A stretch of 24,605 nt of DNA. Source: an uncultured Eubacteriales bacterium (GTDB lineage Bacteria > Bacillota > Clostridia > Oscillospirales > Acutalibacteraceae). Numbering within the stretch: the first letter of the stretch is position 1; the number at the start of each line of letters is the position of its first letter. The DNA is taken from positions 1 through 24,605 of the forward strand of contig CAQBRY010000013.1 in assembly GCA_948762645.1 (NCBI GenBank), written 5' to 3'. Below are positions 1-8,139 of this stretch, in pieces. The notes beneath the pieces were generated by a model, which saw only the letters and a list, made by a program, of their open reading frames with translations, did not search any database and had not been told where the DNA came from. The position numbers were made by a program, and so were the translations under genes.

Positions 1-759
1 CATGAAATGTTCATAGCCGCTTTTTTCAGTACAGCTGTTATCCATATCTACGGTTGTAAAAGAAAAGTCGAGGATGTCACCTTCAAAATTGTAAAGTTTT
101 ATATCATCTTTAGTAATAACGGCTATTTCGTGTTCTTGTAGCCTATATACCTGTCTAGTTTCGGAAAGTACGGCGGGGATATCGGAAGCGATGTAATTTC
201 CATTTTTGCCGTGTCCTATGATTAATGGACTATCTTTTTTTACAGCAATAATTTTCCCGGGGTCACTGCAACAAATTATACCTAAAGCAAAAGATCCTTC
301 GAGTTTATTTACTGCTTTTATAACGGCGTTAAAAATATCTCCGTCATACATATAATCTATAAGTTGTGCAATTACTTCTGTATCTGTATCTGAAGTAAAT
401 TTTTTTCCTTTTTCTATGAGAAAATTTTTTAAATTTATATAATTTTCAATGATTCCATTATGTACTACAGCAATATTTTTAGAATCACTAAGTTGAGGAT
501 GGGAATTCTCATCACAAGGACTGCCGTGAGTAGCCCATCTGGTATGACCTATGCCTAAATTACTTTTTGGGGGATTTAAATGATCTATTTCTTGGATTAG
601 ATTTTTAAGTCTTCCTTTTTTCTTTATGACGTTTAAACCGCTATCAGTACAAATTGCTACGCCGGCTGAATCATATCCTCTATATTCGAGCTTTTGAAGG
701 CCTTGAAGTAAGAAGGGAATAGAGTTATTATCGCCAACATATCCAACAATTCCACACAT
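1..759 (-). CDS. glmS: glutamine--fructose-6-phosphate aminotransferase, N-terminal part (cut by window edge)
   Basis: GlmS makes glucosamine-6-phosphate from fructose-6-phosphate and glutamine, the entry step to cell-wall amino sugars. The 253 codons present read MCGIVGYVGDN from an ATG at 759, so the nucleophilic Cys is at position 2 after Met removal, followed by the class II glutamine amidotransferase segments LEYRGYDSAG, HTRWATHG, HNGIIENY and SDTDTEV. The visible part ends at KSGYEHFM, the usual link to the sugar isomerase domains, which lie outside the window. AAGGAGTG at 771-778 sets the start. It lies 36 bases after purA and is probably cotranscribed with it. That gap is too short for a glmS ribozyme, so the ribozyme control common in Firmicutes is absent directly upstream. 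Confidence 0.95.
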   Translation of the reverse strand, partial: MCGIVGYVGDNNSIPFLLQGLQKLEYRGYDSAGVAICTDSGLNVIKKKGRLKNLIQEIDHLNPPKSNLGIGHTRWATHGSPCDENSHPQLSDSKNIAVVHNGIIENYINLKNFLIEKGKKFTSDTDTEVIAQLIDYMYDGDIFNAVIKAVNKLEGSFALGIICCSDPGKIIAVKKDSPLIIGHGKNGNYIASDIPAVLSETRQVYRLQEHEIAVITKDDIKLYNFEGDILDFSFTTVDMDNSCTEKSGYEHFM

Positions 760-795
760 ATGTTTAGTTACACTCCTTAAAAAAGTAAATAAAAT

Positions 796-2070
796 TTATC
801 TGTAAATTATGCTCTGCCTGGATGGACCATTTGAAATAATTTTAATGGGTATACCGATTTGATTTTCAACAAATTCTATATACTTTTTACATTCATAAGG
901 CAAATCATTATAATTTGATATTTCTCTAATATCACACTTCCAACCTTTAAATACCTCATATATAGGTTTAGATTGAGATAGTTTGGAAGGAGTGGGAAAT
1001 TTATTTGTAACTTTTCCGTTTATTTCGTATCCAGTGCAGATTTTTATTTCATCGAGGTATCCGAGAACATCTAAAACTGTAAAAGCAATGCACGTTGCCC
1101 CTTGCATTTTACAGCCATATTTTGTAGCAACAAGATCTAGCCATCCTACTCTTCTGGGTCTACCGGTTGTAGCACCATATTCTCCGCAGTCTCCGCCAAG
1201 CTTTCTAAGGGTATCCGCTTCATCTCCAAATAACTCACTTACGAAGTCTCCGGTGCCAACGCAGCTTGAATAAGCTTTGACTACTGCAATAATTTCCTTT
1301 ATTTCGTAAGGGGGGATTCCAGCCCCAACACTTGCATAACCTGCAATAGTATTTGAGGATGTAACCATAGGGTATATCCCGAAATCTGTATCTTTTAAAG
1401 CTCCTAGTTGCCCTTCAAGAAGGATTTTTTTATTGTCTTTAATAGCATTTTGTAAGAAATTAGAAGTATCTTGTACAAATGGAGTTAAAATTTCTTTGTA
1501 ATACATAAGTTTATCGAATACTTCTTCAAAACGTATTTCTTCTTTTTTATATAAATGACGAATTAAAACATTCTTTACTTCAATTATATTTTTTAAATGT
1601 TGTTTTAAATTTTCAGCGTTTGCAAAAAGTTCATTTATCTGTATACCGATTTTTGCAAATTTATCTGAGTAGAAAGGGGCTATTCCAGACTTTGTAGATC
1701 CGAATTTTTTAGAAGATAGTCTTTCTTCTTCATATATATCAAGTAGTATATGATAAGGCATCAAGATTTGTGCACGATCAGATATAATTAAATTAGGGTC
1801 AGGTATACCTGAATCTTTAAGCATTTTAAGCTCTTTATCAAGTTCATCCACGTTTACAGCAACTCCGTTACCGATTACATTGGTAACATTTTTGCAGAAA
1901 ACCCCTGATGGCAAAAGATGCAAAGCGAATTTTCCATATTCGTTTATAATTGTATGACCGGCATTACTTCCGCCCTGGAAACGTACAACTATATCAGATG
2001 TGTTTGAAAGATGATCAGTAATTTTGCCTTTCCCTTCATCGCCCCAATTAGCTCCTACAATTGCTGTCAC
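796..2070 (-). CDS. purA: adenylosuccinate synthetase
   Basis: PurA joins IMP and aspartate with GTP to form adenylosuccinate, the first committed step from IMP to AMP, in the cytosol. The sequence shows the P-loop WGDEGKGK near the N-terminus, the IMP-binding QGGSNAGHT segment, and the C-terminal TTGRPRRVGW substrate loop. The open frame extends to a GTG at 2082, but that GTG lies inside AGGTGAT, which fits better as the ribosome binding site for the GTG at 2070. I therefore start at 2070 (MTAIVGANWGDEG), giving 424 residues, normal for the family. No purine riboswitch or PurBox was recognised upstream. glmS follows downstream in the same direction. Confidence 0.95.
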   Translation of the reverse strand: MTAIVGANWGDEGKGKITDHLSNTSDIVVRFQGGSNAGHTIINEYGKFALHLLPSGVFCKNVTNVIGNGVAVNVDELDKELKMLKDSGIPDPNLIISDRAQILMPYHILLDIYEEERLSSKKFGSTKSGIAPFYSDKFAKIGIQINELFANAENLKQHLKNIIEVKNVLIRHLYKKEEIRFEEVFDKLMYYKEILTPFVQDTSNFLQNAIKDNKKILLEGQLGALKDTDFGIYPMVTSSNTIAGYASVGAGIPPYEIKEIIAVVKAYSSCVGTGDFVSELFGDEADTLRKLGGDCGEYGATTGRPRRVGWLDLVATKYGCKMQGATCIAFTVLDVLGYLDEIKICTGYEINGKVTNKFPTPSKLSQSKPIYEVFKGWKCDIREISNYNDLPYECKKYIEFVENQIGIPIKIISNGPSRQSIIYR

Positions 2071-2082
2071 CAAGACTATCAC

Positions 2083-2525
2083 CTCATATTATTATCTGGA
2101 TATTTTTCATTTATTAATAGATATTATAGTAATTAAGATATTTGAATATTATTTTTAAAAACAATATTGTTATTAATTTTTTGACGTACATTTTAAGAAT
2201 CGTATTTTAATTGATTCAAATTAACAGCAATTAGAATTATACACTAATATACACCATTTGACAATTAATTTATTTATAGCATATTTATGCGGATAAATCT
2301 ATAAATCATAAAATAATTATATTTATGGAAAAAATTTAAGCGTTATAAAATTTTATGTTTTTGCAGGTTCATATTTTGTATTTATCAATACTTTTTTACT
2401 ATAGCCAATTTTATTTTAAGTCGATCTTATTTGTGGTAAATAGCTATAAAAGAAAAAAATATTTGAATTATTTTAAAAATTATGATATTATGTGAAGGAA
2501 ATGCATTATAAGGAGTTGTTATAAC
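2083..2525. other. AT-rich intergenic region between divergent purA and a small orphan gene
   Basis: About 440 bases with no convincing coding frame. It contains a perfect 12-base palindrome AACAATATTGTT at 2160-2171, a TATAAT on the minus strand near 2125 without a good -35 for purA, an isolated TTGACA at 2258-2263 with only a poor -10, and the promoter of the 2526 gene at its right end. No tRNA, riboswitch or repeat family was recognised. Confidence 0.6.
2463..2491 (+). promoter_or_regulatory. sigma-A type promoter of the 2526 gene
   Basis: TTGAAT at 2463-2468, a 17-base spacer, and TATTAT at 2486-2491. AAGGAG at 2510-2515 and the ATG at 2526 follow at normal spacing. Confidence 0.6.
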
Positions 2526-2777
2526 ATGAAGGAAGTTTTTGTAGTTAGTGGAAAAAAACAAGGAGTATTGACGTATAATGAAAAATATAGTGCAGGTTCA
2601 TTTTTGGCAGAGTTGGAAGACCAAGGATTTGCAAATTATAATACCAAAATAATAGTTAAGGATAGTAATAGTAAAAAAATTTTAATAGATGGTTTTGATC
2701 CTAAAAGTTATCAGGAACAATTGTTAGGAAATGTGTTTAAGAATGTTTCAAGAGTTGAGGTAGAGGAACATAGGTAA
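2526..2777 (+). CDS. small protein of unknown function (83 aa)
   Basis: I do not recognise this family. The 83-residue product is soluble, mixed charge and without a signal peptide or membrane segment; it reads MKEVFVVSGKKQGVL, then alternating beta-like and charged segments, ending VEVEEHR. Support for a real gene is a sigma-A type promoter (2463-2491), a strong AAGGAG ten bases before the ATG, and codon use like its neighbours. It stands alone between divergent purA and the convergent spmAB pair. A weak AT-only hairpin at 2819-2833 (AAAAAT, GGT, ATTTTT) may end its transcript. Confidence 0.7.
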   Translation: MKEVFVVSGKKQGVLTYNEKYSAGSFLAELEDQGFANYNTKIIVKDSNSKKILIDGFDPKSYQEQLLGNVFKNVSRVEVEEHR

Positions 2778-2852
2778 AGTATTAAAAATTAAACAGTATT
2801 TTCAAAATAATTAATATTAAAAATGGTATTTTTAGATTTTTAAATTTTTTCC

Positions 2853-3371
2853 TTAAAAATGAGTCACTATAAATATAGCAAAGCCAATTGCTACTGAATC
2901 GGCTATTAATGCACAAGGCACTGTATGTCTTGTGTTTTTTATTCCCGCATATCCAAAATATACAGCTATTGTATAGAATGTAGTTTCAGTTGATCCCATT
3001 ATTAATGAGGCTGTTTTACCGATATTACTGTCCGGACCGTAGCTGCTTAGTATATTATCAAGTATTGCAAGTGATCCGCTGCCGGATATAGGCCTTAGAA
3101 GAGCTAGAGGTACTATTTCAGAAGGCACTTTGAGATAATTTGTAAGGGGAAATATTAAACTTGTAAATATGTCCAAAGCCCCGGATACTTTTATCATTTC
3201 TATAGCTGTTATAAGCCCGATCAAAGATGGTGCTATAATAAATGATGACATTAATCCTTCTTTAGCTCCTTTCATAAATACGTCAAATACTTCAACGCCT
3301 TTAATCATTCCTGTAAATAGTATTATCAAGATTACAATTGGTATAGCATAGCATCCTAAGTCATTTATCAT
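2853..3371 (-). CDS. spmB: spore maturation protein B
   Basis: SpmB works with SpmA in the developing spore, where both are needed for full dehydration of the core and so for heat resistance. The 172-residue product is an integral membrane protein with four to five hydrophobic segments and the nucleoside-recognition (Gate) family pattern: LRPISGSGSLAILDNIL, then the GSTETTFYTIAVYFG segment that is a strong signature of SpmB. The ATG at 3371 overlaps the 3' end of spmA by 11 bases, which implies translational coupling. Length and order (spmA then spmB) match Bacillus and Clostridium. Confidence 0.93.
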   Translation of the reverse strand: MINDLGCYAIPIVILIILFTGMIKGVEVFDVFMKGAKEGLMSSFIIAPSLIGLITAIEMIKVSGALDIFTSLIFPLTNYLKVPSEIVPLALLRPISGSGSLAILDNILSSYGPDSNIGKTASLIMGSTETTFYTIAVYFGYAGIKNTRHTVPCALIADSVAIGFAIFIVTHF

Positions 3372-3948
3372 TTTTCTTCCCTATCCTTTCTGATATTTTA
3401 GCCGCAATTATTCCTATTGTTAAGGCCGTTATGGATATTATCCAGAGTAGGGGAAGGATGTCGAAGGGATCATGGGATCCGTATTTTTGTCTTAGGACGA
3501 TGAGAGAGGTTGGAATTAATTGTAAACAGGCTGTATTAATTACCACAAACATGACCATACTATTATTAGCGGTATTAGAGTTTCCATTTAGTTTACTCAT
3601 TTCTTTAATAGCGTTTAGGCCAAATGGGGTGGACGCATTTCCAAGGCCTAAAAGATTAGCTGTAATATTCATGCAGATTGCTTTTGATACTTTACTGTCT
3701 TTTTTATATTCCGGAAATATAATTTTAAGTATAGGATAGAAAAGTTTTGCAAGGAGGTCCGTTATACCGCTTTTTTCAGCGACCTTCATAAGACCGGTCC
3801 ATAAAGCCATGGCGCCCAGCAGGGATATTACAAGTTCTACCGCTTTACCGGCTCCGGTTAATATTGAGTTTGATAGGATAGGCATTCTGCCTGTAGTAAA
3901 GGCGCAGAATATACTAATTATCATCAGCAGAGCCCATATGTAATTCAT
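3361..3948 (-). CDS. spmA: spore maturation protein A
   Basis: Partner of SpmB in spore core dehydration; integral membrane protein of the Gate family. The 195-residue product has an N-terminal hydrophobic helix, ALWTGLMKVAEKSG, FYPILKIIFPEYKKD and NLLGLGNASTPFGLNA, all typical of SpmA, and ends in a charged cytoplasmic tail. The frame can be extended one codon to a TTG at 3951, but the ATG at 3948 is well placed after GGTGG and is preferred. Expression would be expected from a forespore or mother-cell sigma factor; I could not assign a confident sporulation promoter upstream. Confidence 0.93.
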   Translation of the reverse strand: MNYIWALLMIISIFCAFTTGRMPILSNSILTGAGKAVELVISLLGAMALWTGLMKVAEKSGITDLLAKLFYPILKIIFPEYKKDSKVSKAICMNITANLLGLGNASTPFGLNAIKEMSKLNGNSNTANNSMVMFVVINTACLQLIPTSLIVLRQKYGSHDPFDILPLLWIISITALTIGIIAAKISERIGKKNDK

Positions 3949-4298
3949 CAATTTATACCACCAGCTATTCTAAGTAAATATAAGAAATTTATATGATAAT
4001 TTATTATTAAAAATGTATGGCATAGGGTTGGGGTAAAAATTTACGAAAATTTTTAAATGAAAAGTGAAATTGTGGAGTTGATGTGATAAAAATGTACTAA
4101 TTCTTTTGAAATAAGTATTAATTTAATCTACTAAATTTAATATATAAACAAACATTTAATAATATTGTAAATTTATAATATAAAATATTGTTAAAAATAT
4201 ATGATATGATATTTACAACAAATGTTGACAAAATCTTGCAAAAGTATTAAAATTTCTACACGTAGCAATCTAGGATTTTAAGAAGAGAGGATTAATAA
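3949..4298. other. AT-rich intergenic region between divergent spmA and abrB
   Basis: About 350 bases with no coding frame. It carries the abrB promoter at its right end (4225-4253) and a weak AT hairpin at 4035-4054 (AAAAATTT, ACGA, AAATTTTT). The spmA promoter must lie in the left part, but no confident sigma-E or sigma-G match could be picked out by eye. Confidence 0.6.
4225..4253 (+). promoter_or_regulatory. sigma-A promoter of abrB
   Basis: TTGACA at 4225-4230, 17-base spacer, TAAAAT at 4248-4253. The start codon follows 45 bases later with AGAGAGG as ribosome binding site. Confidence 0.75.
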
Positions 4299-4619
4299 AT
4301 GAAATCAATAGGAATCGTCCGCAGGGTAGACGAACTCGGAAGAATAGTACTTCCAATAGAACTTAGAAAAATTTTAAACATAGAGCCCAAAGACTCTTTA
4401 GAAATATTTGTTGATGGTAATACTATAATGCTAAGGAAATATGAACCGGAGTGTATATTTTGCGGAGATGCAAGTAATGTAAGATCGATAAAGGGAAAAA
4501 ATATTTGCAGTAATTGTATAAAAAGCATAGGTGGGCTTATTTCTGAAGAAAGTAATTTACGCGAAGGTAAGCCAATTAACAATCAGAATATTGATTTTGA
4601 AAAAAGTAATGATTTTTAG
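4299..4619 (+). CDS. abrB: AbrB-family transition-state regulator with CxxC...CxxC tail
   Basis: AbrB-type proteins are dimeric DNA-binding regulators that hold back stationary-phase and sporulation genes during growth. Residues 1-47 form the swapped-hairpin SpoVT/AbrB domain, with VRRVDELGRIVLPIELR nearly matching Bacillus AbrB. After it come Cys52-x2-Cys55 and Cys70-x2-Cys73, a probable metal-binding ribbon found in clostridial AbrB proteins but not in Bacillus AbrB. The last 30 residues are polar and probably disordered. It has its own strong promoter (4225-4253) and a hairpin terminator (4652-4690), so it is monocistronic. Confidence 0.92.
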   Translation: MKSIGIVRRVDELGRIVLPIELRKILNIEPKDSLEIFVDGNTIMLRKYEPECIFCGDASNVRSIKGKNICSNCIKSIGGLISEESNLREGKPINNQNIDFEKSNDF

Positions 4620-4651
4620 ATTTATTTAAATTTAAAGTTTTAAATCGTATT

Positions 4652-4690
4652 AAAATAGAACTAGTGTTATTAATAACCTAGTTCTATTTT
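4652..4690. terminator. bidirectional hairpin terminator shared by abrB and the glycosyltransferase gene
   Basis: Arms AAAATAGAACTAG (4652-4664) and CTAGTTCTATTTT (4678-4690) pair over 13 bases without mismatch; the loop contains the palindrome GTTATTAATAAC. A run of A on the left and T on the right allows use in both directions. The right arm contains the stop codon (4684-4686) of the convergent gene. Confidence 0.85.
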
Positions 4691-5703
4691 GAATTATATC
4701 CCAAAAACTTAAATATTCCTGTTAAAAAACCTGTACCATATGATACATGTAGGATAAAATGAATAAGCACTAATCTCAGTTTATCTTCAAATGTATGGGT
4801 ATATTTATTTGAAAATGAAAAATATAGATCGAGTATAATATATAAAGACAGAATAAATATAAATAAATAGAAAAATGGTTTAGAAAATATAGAAAGAATA
4901 AACCCTATCATTAGAAATAGAACGAAAGTAATAGGTACTAGGTGAGAGATCCTTGCAGGTTTTTTATGTTTTTTAATTACTGCTACTTTCCAGAGTCCAT
5001 AATTGAAGTATTGTTTAAATAAATTCTTGTAGTTACTTCTTGGATAATAAATACTTTTTATTTTTGGAGATATATATATATTTCCGCCGTTTTCGATTAT
5101 ACGATAATTTAGATCATCGTCATCTGTACATTGAATATTTTCGTCATATAGATTAAGTGCAAATAAAGTTTCTCTTTTAAATGCTCCTAGGTATACAGTG
5201 TCAGCGTATCCTTCATAATTTTCATCATGGAATTTGCCGCCTCCCAAGGCAAACTTGCTATGATATGCAGCCGCTATTGCCTTTTGTACGGGAGTTTTAC
5301 CTTTTGCTATCATTGGTCCACCAACGTTATCTGCACCTGTTTTTTCCAAATATTCTATATTTTTAGAAACATAGTCGTTAGCGTACTCCGAGTGAGCATC
5401 CATTCTTATTATATATTTACCATTTGAAGCTCTTATTCCTATATTAGATCCAAATTGTATTTTTCTTTTTGGGTTATCTAATACAGATATAAAAGGAAAT
5501 TTTTTACAGTAAGATAAAATTATATTTTTAGTTTTATCCTCTGAATTACCATCTATGAATATTACTTCCATTTTATTTTTATCAAAATCCTGGTTAAGTA
5601 TTGATAATATACATTTTTCTATATATTTTTCTTCGTTGTATACAGGTATTACTATAGAAGCTACTATTTCCCAAGTTATATTTTTATTATTATCTTTACG
5701 CAT
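4684..5703 (-). CDS. family 2 glycosyltransferase, ExoA-like
   Basis: A membrane-anchored GT2 enzyme expected to transfer a sugar from a nucleotide donor during surface polysaccharide synthesis. The N-terminal GT-A domain (about 14-225) shows ASIVIPVYNEEKYIEKC, FIDGNSEDKT, the metal-binding IIRMDAHSEYAND segment and the DDDDLNYR acceptor/base region. The segments GGGKFHDENYEGYADTVYLGAF resemble the succinoglycan ExoA subfamily. The C-terminus (about 254-335) has three hydrophobic helices. AGGTAGGAT before the ATG at 5703 supports the start. It stands alone; its natural partners may be the glycan operon at 10852-14225, but this is inference. The exact sugar is unknown. Confidence 0.85.
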   Translation of the reverse strand: MRKDNNKNITWEIVASIVIPVYNEEKYIEKCILSILNQDFDKNKMEVIFIDGNSEDKTKNIILSYCKKFPFISVLDNPKRKIQFGSNIGIRASNGKYIIRMDAHSEYANDYVSKNIEYLEKTGADNVGGPMIAKGKTPVQKAIAAAYHSKFALGGGKFHDENYEGYADTVYLGAFKRETLFALNLYDENIQCTDDDDLNYRIIENGGNIYISPKIKSIYYPRSNYKNLFKQYFNYGLWKVAVIKKHKKPARISHLVPITFVLFLMIGFILSIFSKPFFYLFIFILSLYIILDLYFSFSNKYTHTFEDKLRLVLIHFILHVSYGTGFLTGIFKFLGYNSK

Positions 5704-5821
5704 ATTTATCCTACCTATTTAAGTTAAGTATATTATTTTAAATTTAAACCATTATATAATTTTGCAAAATGTGTTACAATATTTTTACTACATAAAAATT
5801 AATATCTATTTTAAATCTATA

Positions 5822-5855
5822 ATAAAAACACCTCTACAACTAATGTATAGGTGTT
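5822..5855 (-). terminator. terminator of the lemA-TPM operon
   Basis: AACACCT (5827-5833) pairs with AGGTGTT (5849-5855), with an inner TACA/TGTA stem, a five-base loop, and T-rich sequence on the minus strand just after the stem. It lies 30 bases past the stop of the last TPM gene. Confidence 0.75.
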
Positions 5856-5884
5856 CAAATTTTTATTTTTTATAAAATATAAGG

Positions 5885-6631
5885 TCAAAATCCACTTGAC
5901 GCTCCACCGCCACCGGAACTTCCGCCGCCACCGCAGTCTCCGCCACCGCCGGAGAATCCACCGCTGTCTGACCCTCCTCCTGAATCCCCTGGGAATCCAT
6001 GTATAGATTGTTTTATAAATCCAATTATAAACCAGACAAATAGCGAAAAATGGATACATGCTATTATATCGTCTTTAGTTAGTTTGGTGAAAATATTATT
6101 TTTATTTTTAGTATCAGGACTCTGTTTTTTAAAAGACTGCTCTTTAGGAGTGATTTCGTTTAGAGTGGCTTTGTAAAGCGATAATATTCCCTTTGAAAAT
6201 TCATTTTTGCTTAGATACGGGGTTGCATAAGTTCTAAGAAAACGTCCTGCCTTAGCGTCGTTTATTATACTTTCCAGACCGTATCCTACTTCTATACGTA
6301 TTTTCCTTTCTTTGAGCGCAAGTAAGATAAGAAGACCGTTATTTTTATCTTTATTTCCTATTCCCCAGAGCCTGAAGAGTTCGTTTGCAAATGTTTCTAT
6401 AGTTTCGTTTTCGATTGTTTCTATAGTTGTTACTACTAATTGTATAGATGTTTTGTCGTTAAGAGCCTTACTTTGCGAGTAAATATAATCTTTAGTTTCT
6501 TGATCGAGTATATTGGCAAAATCATTTATATAAAACTTGCTGGTATGTCGAGGTTTATTTGCGTGTGTTATGAATACAAAGGATAAAGACAATATAAAAT
6601 ATATAAAAAAGGACCTATATTTTTTTGTCAT
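5885..6631 (-). CDS. TPM-domain (YgcG-like) membrane protein, second copy
   Basis: Secreted or membrane-anchored protein with a TPM domain, a fold linked to cell envelope and photosystem maintenance; its enzymatic role in bacteria is not settled. An N-terminal hydrophobic segment (about 7-22) acts as signal or anchor, followed by the TPM domain (about 30-165) with FYINDFANILDQ, the IGNKDKNNGLLILLA core and RIEVGYGLESIINDAKAGRF. A single membrane segment lies at about 192-210, then a tail of Gly/Ser repeats. It is last in lemA-TPM-TPM, 32 bases after the first TPM gene, and is its diverged paralogue, with a longer Lys-rich linker before the membrane helix. Confidence 0.85.
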   Translation of the reverse strand: MTKKYRSFFIYFILSLSFVFITHANKPRHTSKFYINDFANILDQETKDYIYSQSKALNDKTSIQLVVTTIETIENETIETFANELFRLWGIGNKDKNNGLLILLALKERKIRIEVGYGLESIINDAKAGRFLRTYATPYLSKNEFSKGILSLYKATLNEITPKEQSFKKQSPDTKNKNNIFTKLTKDDIIACIHFSLFVWFIIGFIKQSIHGFPGDSGGGSDSGGFSGGGGDCGGGGSSGGGGASSGF

Positions 6632-6663
6632 ATATTATTTCCTCTATTTTTGTTAATTAAAAA

Positions 6664-7425
6664 TTACCAGTGACCAGATGCTCCACCGCCACTGCAGCTT
6701 CCTCCACCACCGGAAAATCCGCCTCCCCCGAAGCTACCTCCTCCAAAGGTGTCGTGATACGAACCATGTCCACCAAATCCTGATCCACCTACGAGCCCTT
6801 TTGAATGTGGGGAGAAAATAATCACTATTATAACTATAATAAATATAGCCATTGGTATAAAAGCAAAGGTATTTTCCAAGTCATTTATATTTTCTTCAAA
6901 GTATGATTCTGAAACGTTTTCTGGAACTTCCATATCGTATTCTTTATAGATTTCAGAAAGAATAGCTGAATAAAGTTGTTTTATTCCTTCGTCCCAATTA
7001 TTTTCTTTAAAGTATGGTACTGCGTATATGTCTCGGAAACGTCCTGCTTTAGAATCGTTTATAGCTCCTTCAAGTCCGTCTCCTACTTCTATTCTCATGG
7101 CTTTTTCTTCAGGAGCTATTAGTATAAGTAAACCATTATTTTTATCTTTGCTTCCTATTTTCCAGTTTCTAAAAAGATCTAGAGAAAATGATTCCAGATC
7201 TTGTCCTTCAAGTGATTGTACTGTAGTTACCACTACCTGTGCTGTAGTTTTTTCATCCAGAGTTTTACTGCTTGAAAATATATAATTTTTTACGTCTTCA
7301 CTTAAAATATTTGCAAAATCATTTACATAAAAATTTTCCGTATGGTTTGGAAGAGCAAATATTGAAAATCCCGAGAGAAGAAATATTGCTAAGTAAATGC
7401 AGGTAAGTTTACATTTTTTAATCAT
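6664..7425 (-). CDS. TPM-domain (YgcG-like) membrane protein, first copy
   Basis: Same architecture as its downstream neighbour: signal segment (about 8-24), TPM domain (about 30-165) with FYVNDFANILSEDV, IGSKDKNNGLLILIAPEE and EVGDGLEGAINDSKAGRF, a membrane helix (about 190-205), and a Gly/Ser-rich tail with one Cys ending GGGASGHW. AAGGAG overlapping the lemA stop region serves as its ribosome binding site, so translation is coupled to lemA. LemA and TPM proteins are very often encoded together and are thought to act at the membrane, but no reaction is established. The paralogue downstream points to a local duplication. Confidence 0.88.
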   Translation of the reverse strand: MIKKCKLTCIYLAIFLLSGFSIFALPNHTENFYVNDFANILSEDVKNYIFSSSKTLDEKTTAQVVVTTVQSLEGQDLESFSLDLFRNWKIGSKDKNNGLLILIAPEEKAMRIEVGDGLEGAINDSKAGRFRDIYAVPYFKENNWDEGIKQLYSAILSEIYKEYDMEVPENVSESYFEENINDLENTFAFIPMAIFIIVIIVIIFSPHSKGLVGGSGFGGHGSYHDTFGGGSFGGGGFSGGGGSCSGGGASGHW

Positions 7426-7441
7426 GATGTTTTACCACTCC

Positions 7442-8020
7442 TTAGCTAAAGCTTACTTGAGGTACTGCCTTACTCCCTTCGTCAGCTTGGAAATATTCAG
7501 CCGGACCAAATCCAAAAATACTTGCAAAGACCATGGTCGGAAAGGTTTTAATTTTTTGGTTATATGTTTTTACTGATTCATTATAGTCTTTTCTTGCAAC
7601 AGTTATTCTATTTTCAGTTCCAGAGAGTTCATCCATAAGGCTTGTAAATTGAGAGTCCGCTTTTAAATTCGGATAATTTTCAACTACCATTAAAAGTCTG
7701 TTTATAGCACTTGTAAGCTGTGAATCCGCATCAGCTTTTTCTTCCATAGTTGTAGCTCCGACAAGCTTTGCACGTGACTCTGTTAAGTTATTCATTATTT
7801 CAGATTCATGAGATGCATAACCTTTTACAGTATTTACTAAATTAGGAATAAGGTCTGCCCTTCTTTGGAGCTGAGTACTAATATTTGAGCTTTGGTTGTT
7901 AACTGATTCATGGTATCCAACAAGAGAGTTATAGCTTCCTGCTGCCCATAATACAAATATTAGCAATATAGATAAAACAGCAATTAATACAATATTTCCT
8001 GTTGACATTTTCTTTTTCAT
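7442..8020 (-). CDS. lemA: LemA family protein
   Basis: LemA proteins have one N-terminal membrane helix and a long helical domain; their cell role is uncertain, though they are widely paired with TPM proteins. Residues 8-28 form the membrane helix, then YNSLVGYHESVNNQSSNISTQ, LQRRADLIPNLVNTVKGYA (the family signature) and ENYPNLKADSQFTSLMDEL, ending FGFGPAEYFQADEGSKAVPQVSF. The 192-residue length is normal. It heads the operon; AGAAAGGTAG lies before the ATG. Confidence 0.95.
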   Translation of the reverse strand: MKKKMSTGNIVLIAVLSILLIFVLWAAGSYNSLVGYHESVNNQSSNISTQLQRRADLIPNLVNTVKGYASHESEIMNNLTESRAKLVGATTMEEKADADSQLTSAINRLLMVVENYPNLKADSQFTSLMDELSGTENRITVARKDYNESVKTYNQKIKTFPTMVFASIFGFGPAEYFQADEGSKAVPQVSFS

Positions 8021-8066
8021 GTTGGCATCTACCTTTCTAAGTTAAAATATTGGTAAGTCCCACACT

Positions 8067-8095
8067 ATTTTACCACATAATATAAACTTATGCAA
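8067..8095 (-). promoter_or_regulatory. candidate sigma-A promoter of lemA
   Basis: Reading leftward: TTGCAT at 8095-8090, 17-base spacer, TAAAAT at 8072-8067, 47 bases before the lemA ATG. The -35 sits in one arm of the hairpin at 8087-8123. Confidence 0.5.
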
Positions 8096-8123
8096 AGCAT
8101 TCGCTATAGGTACTCTGCATAAG
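8087..8123 (-). terminator. hairpin after the 8140 gene, possible terminator
   Basis: CTTATGCA (8087-8094) and TGCATAAG (8116-8123) pair perfectly over eight bases with a 21-base loop. On the minus strand the stem is followed by TTTATATT, a weak T tract. It could end the 8140-8607 transcript. Confidence 0.4.
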
Positions 8124-8139
8124 CTAAAAGTCATTTTAA

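Noticed and set aside
983..1273. Plus-strand open frames opposite purA, spmA and other genes.
   Set aside because: They are antisense to well-supported genes, lack ribosome binding sites, and show no family features.
2083..2525. Purine riboswitch or tRNA upstream of purA.
   Set aside because: No purine aptamer core or cloverleaf could be drawn; the region is simply AT-rich.
5070..5086. Short AT repeat inside the glycosyltransferase gene as another switch.
   Set aside because: It encodes an ordinary Ile-Tyr-Ile stretch in a beta strand and is too short to suggest high instability.
5817..6059. Open frame coding for an Arg/Trp-rich protein.
   Set aside because: It is the shifted reading of the Gly/Ser-repeat tail of the TPM gene and has no start signals of its own.
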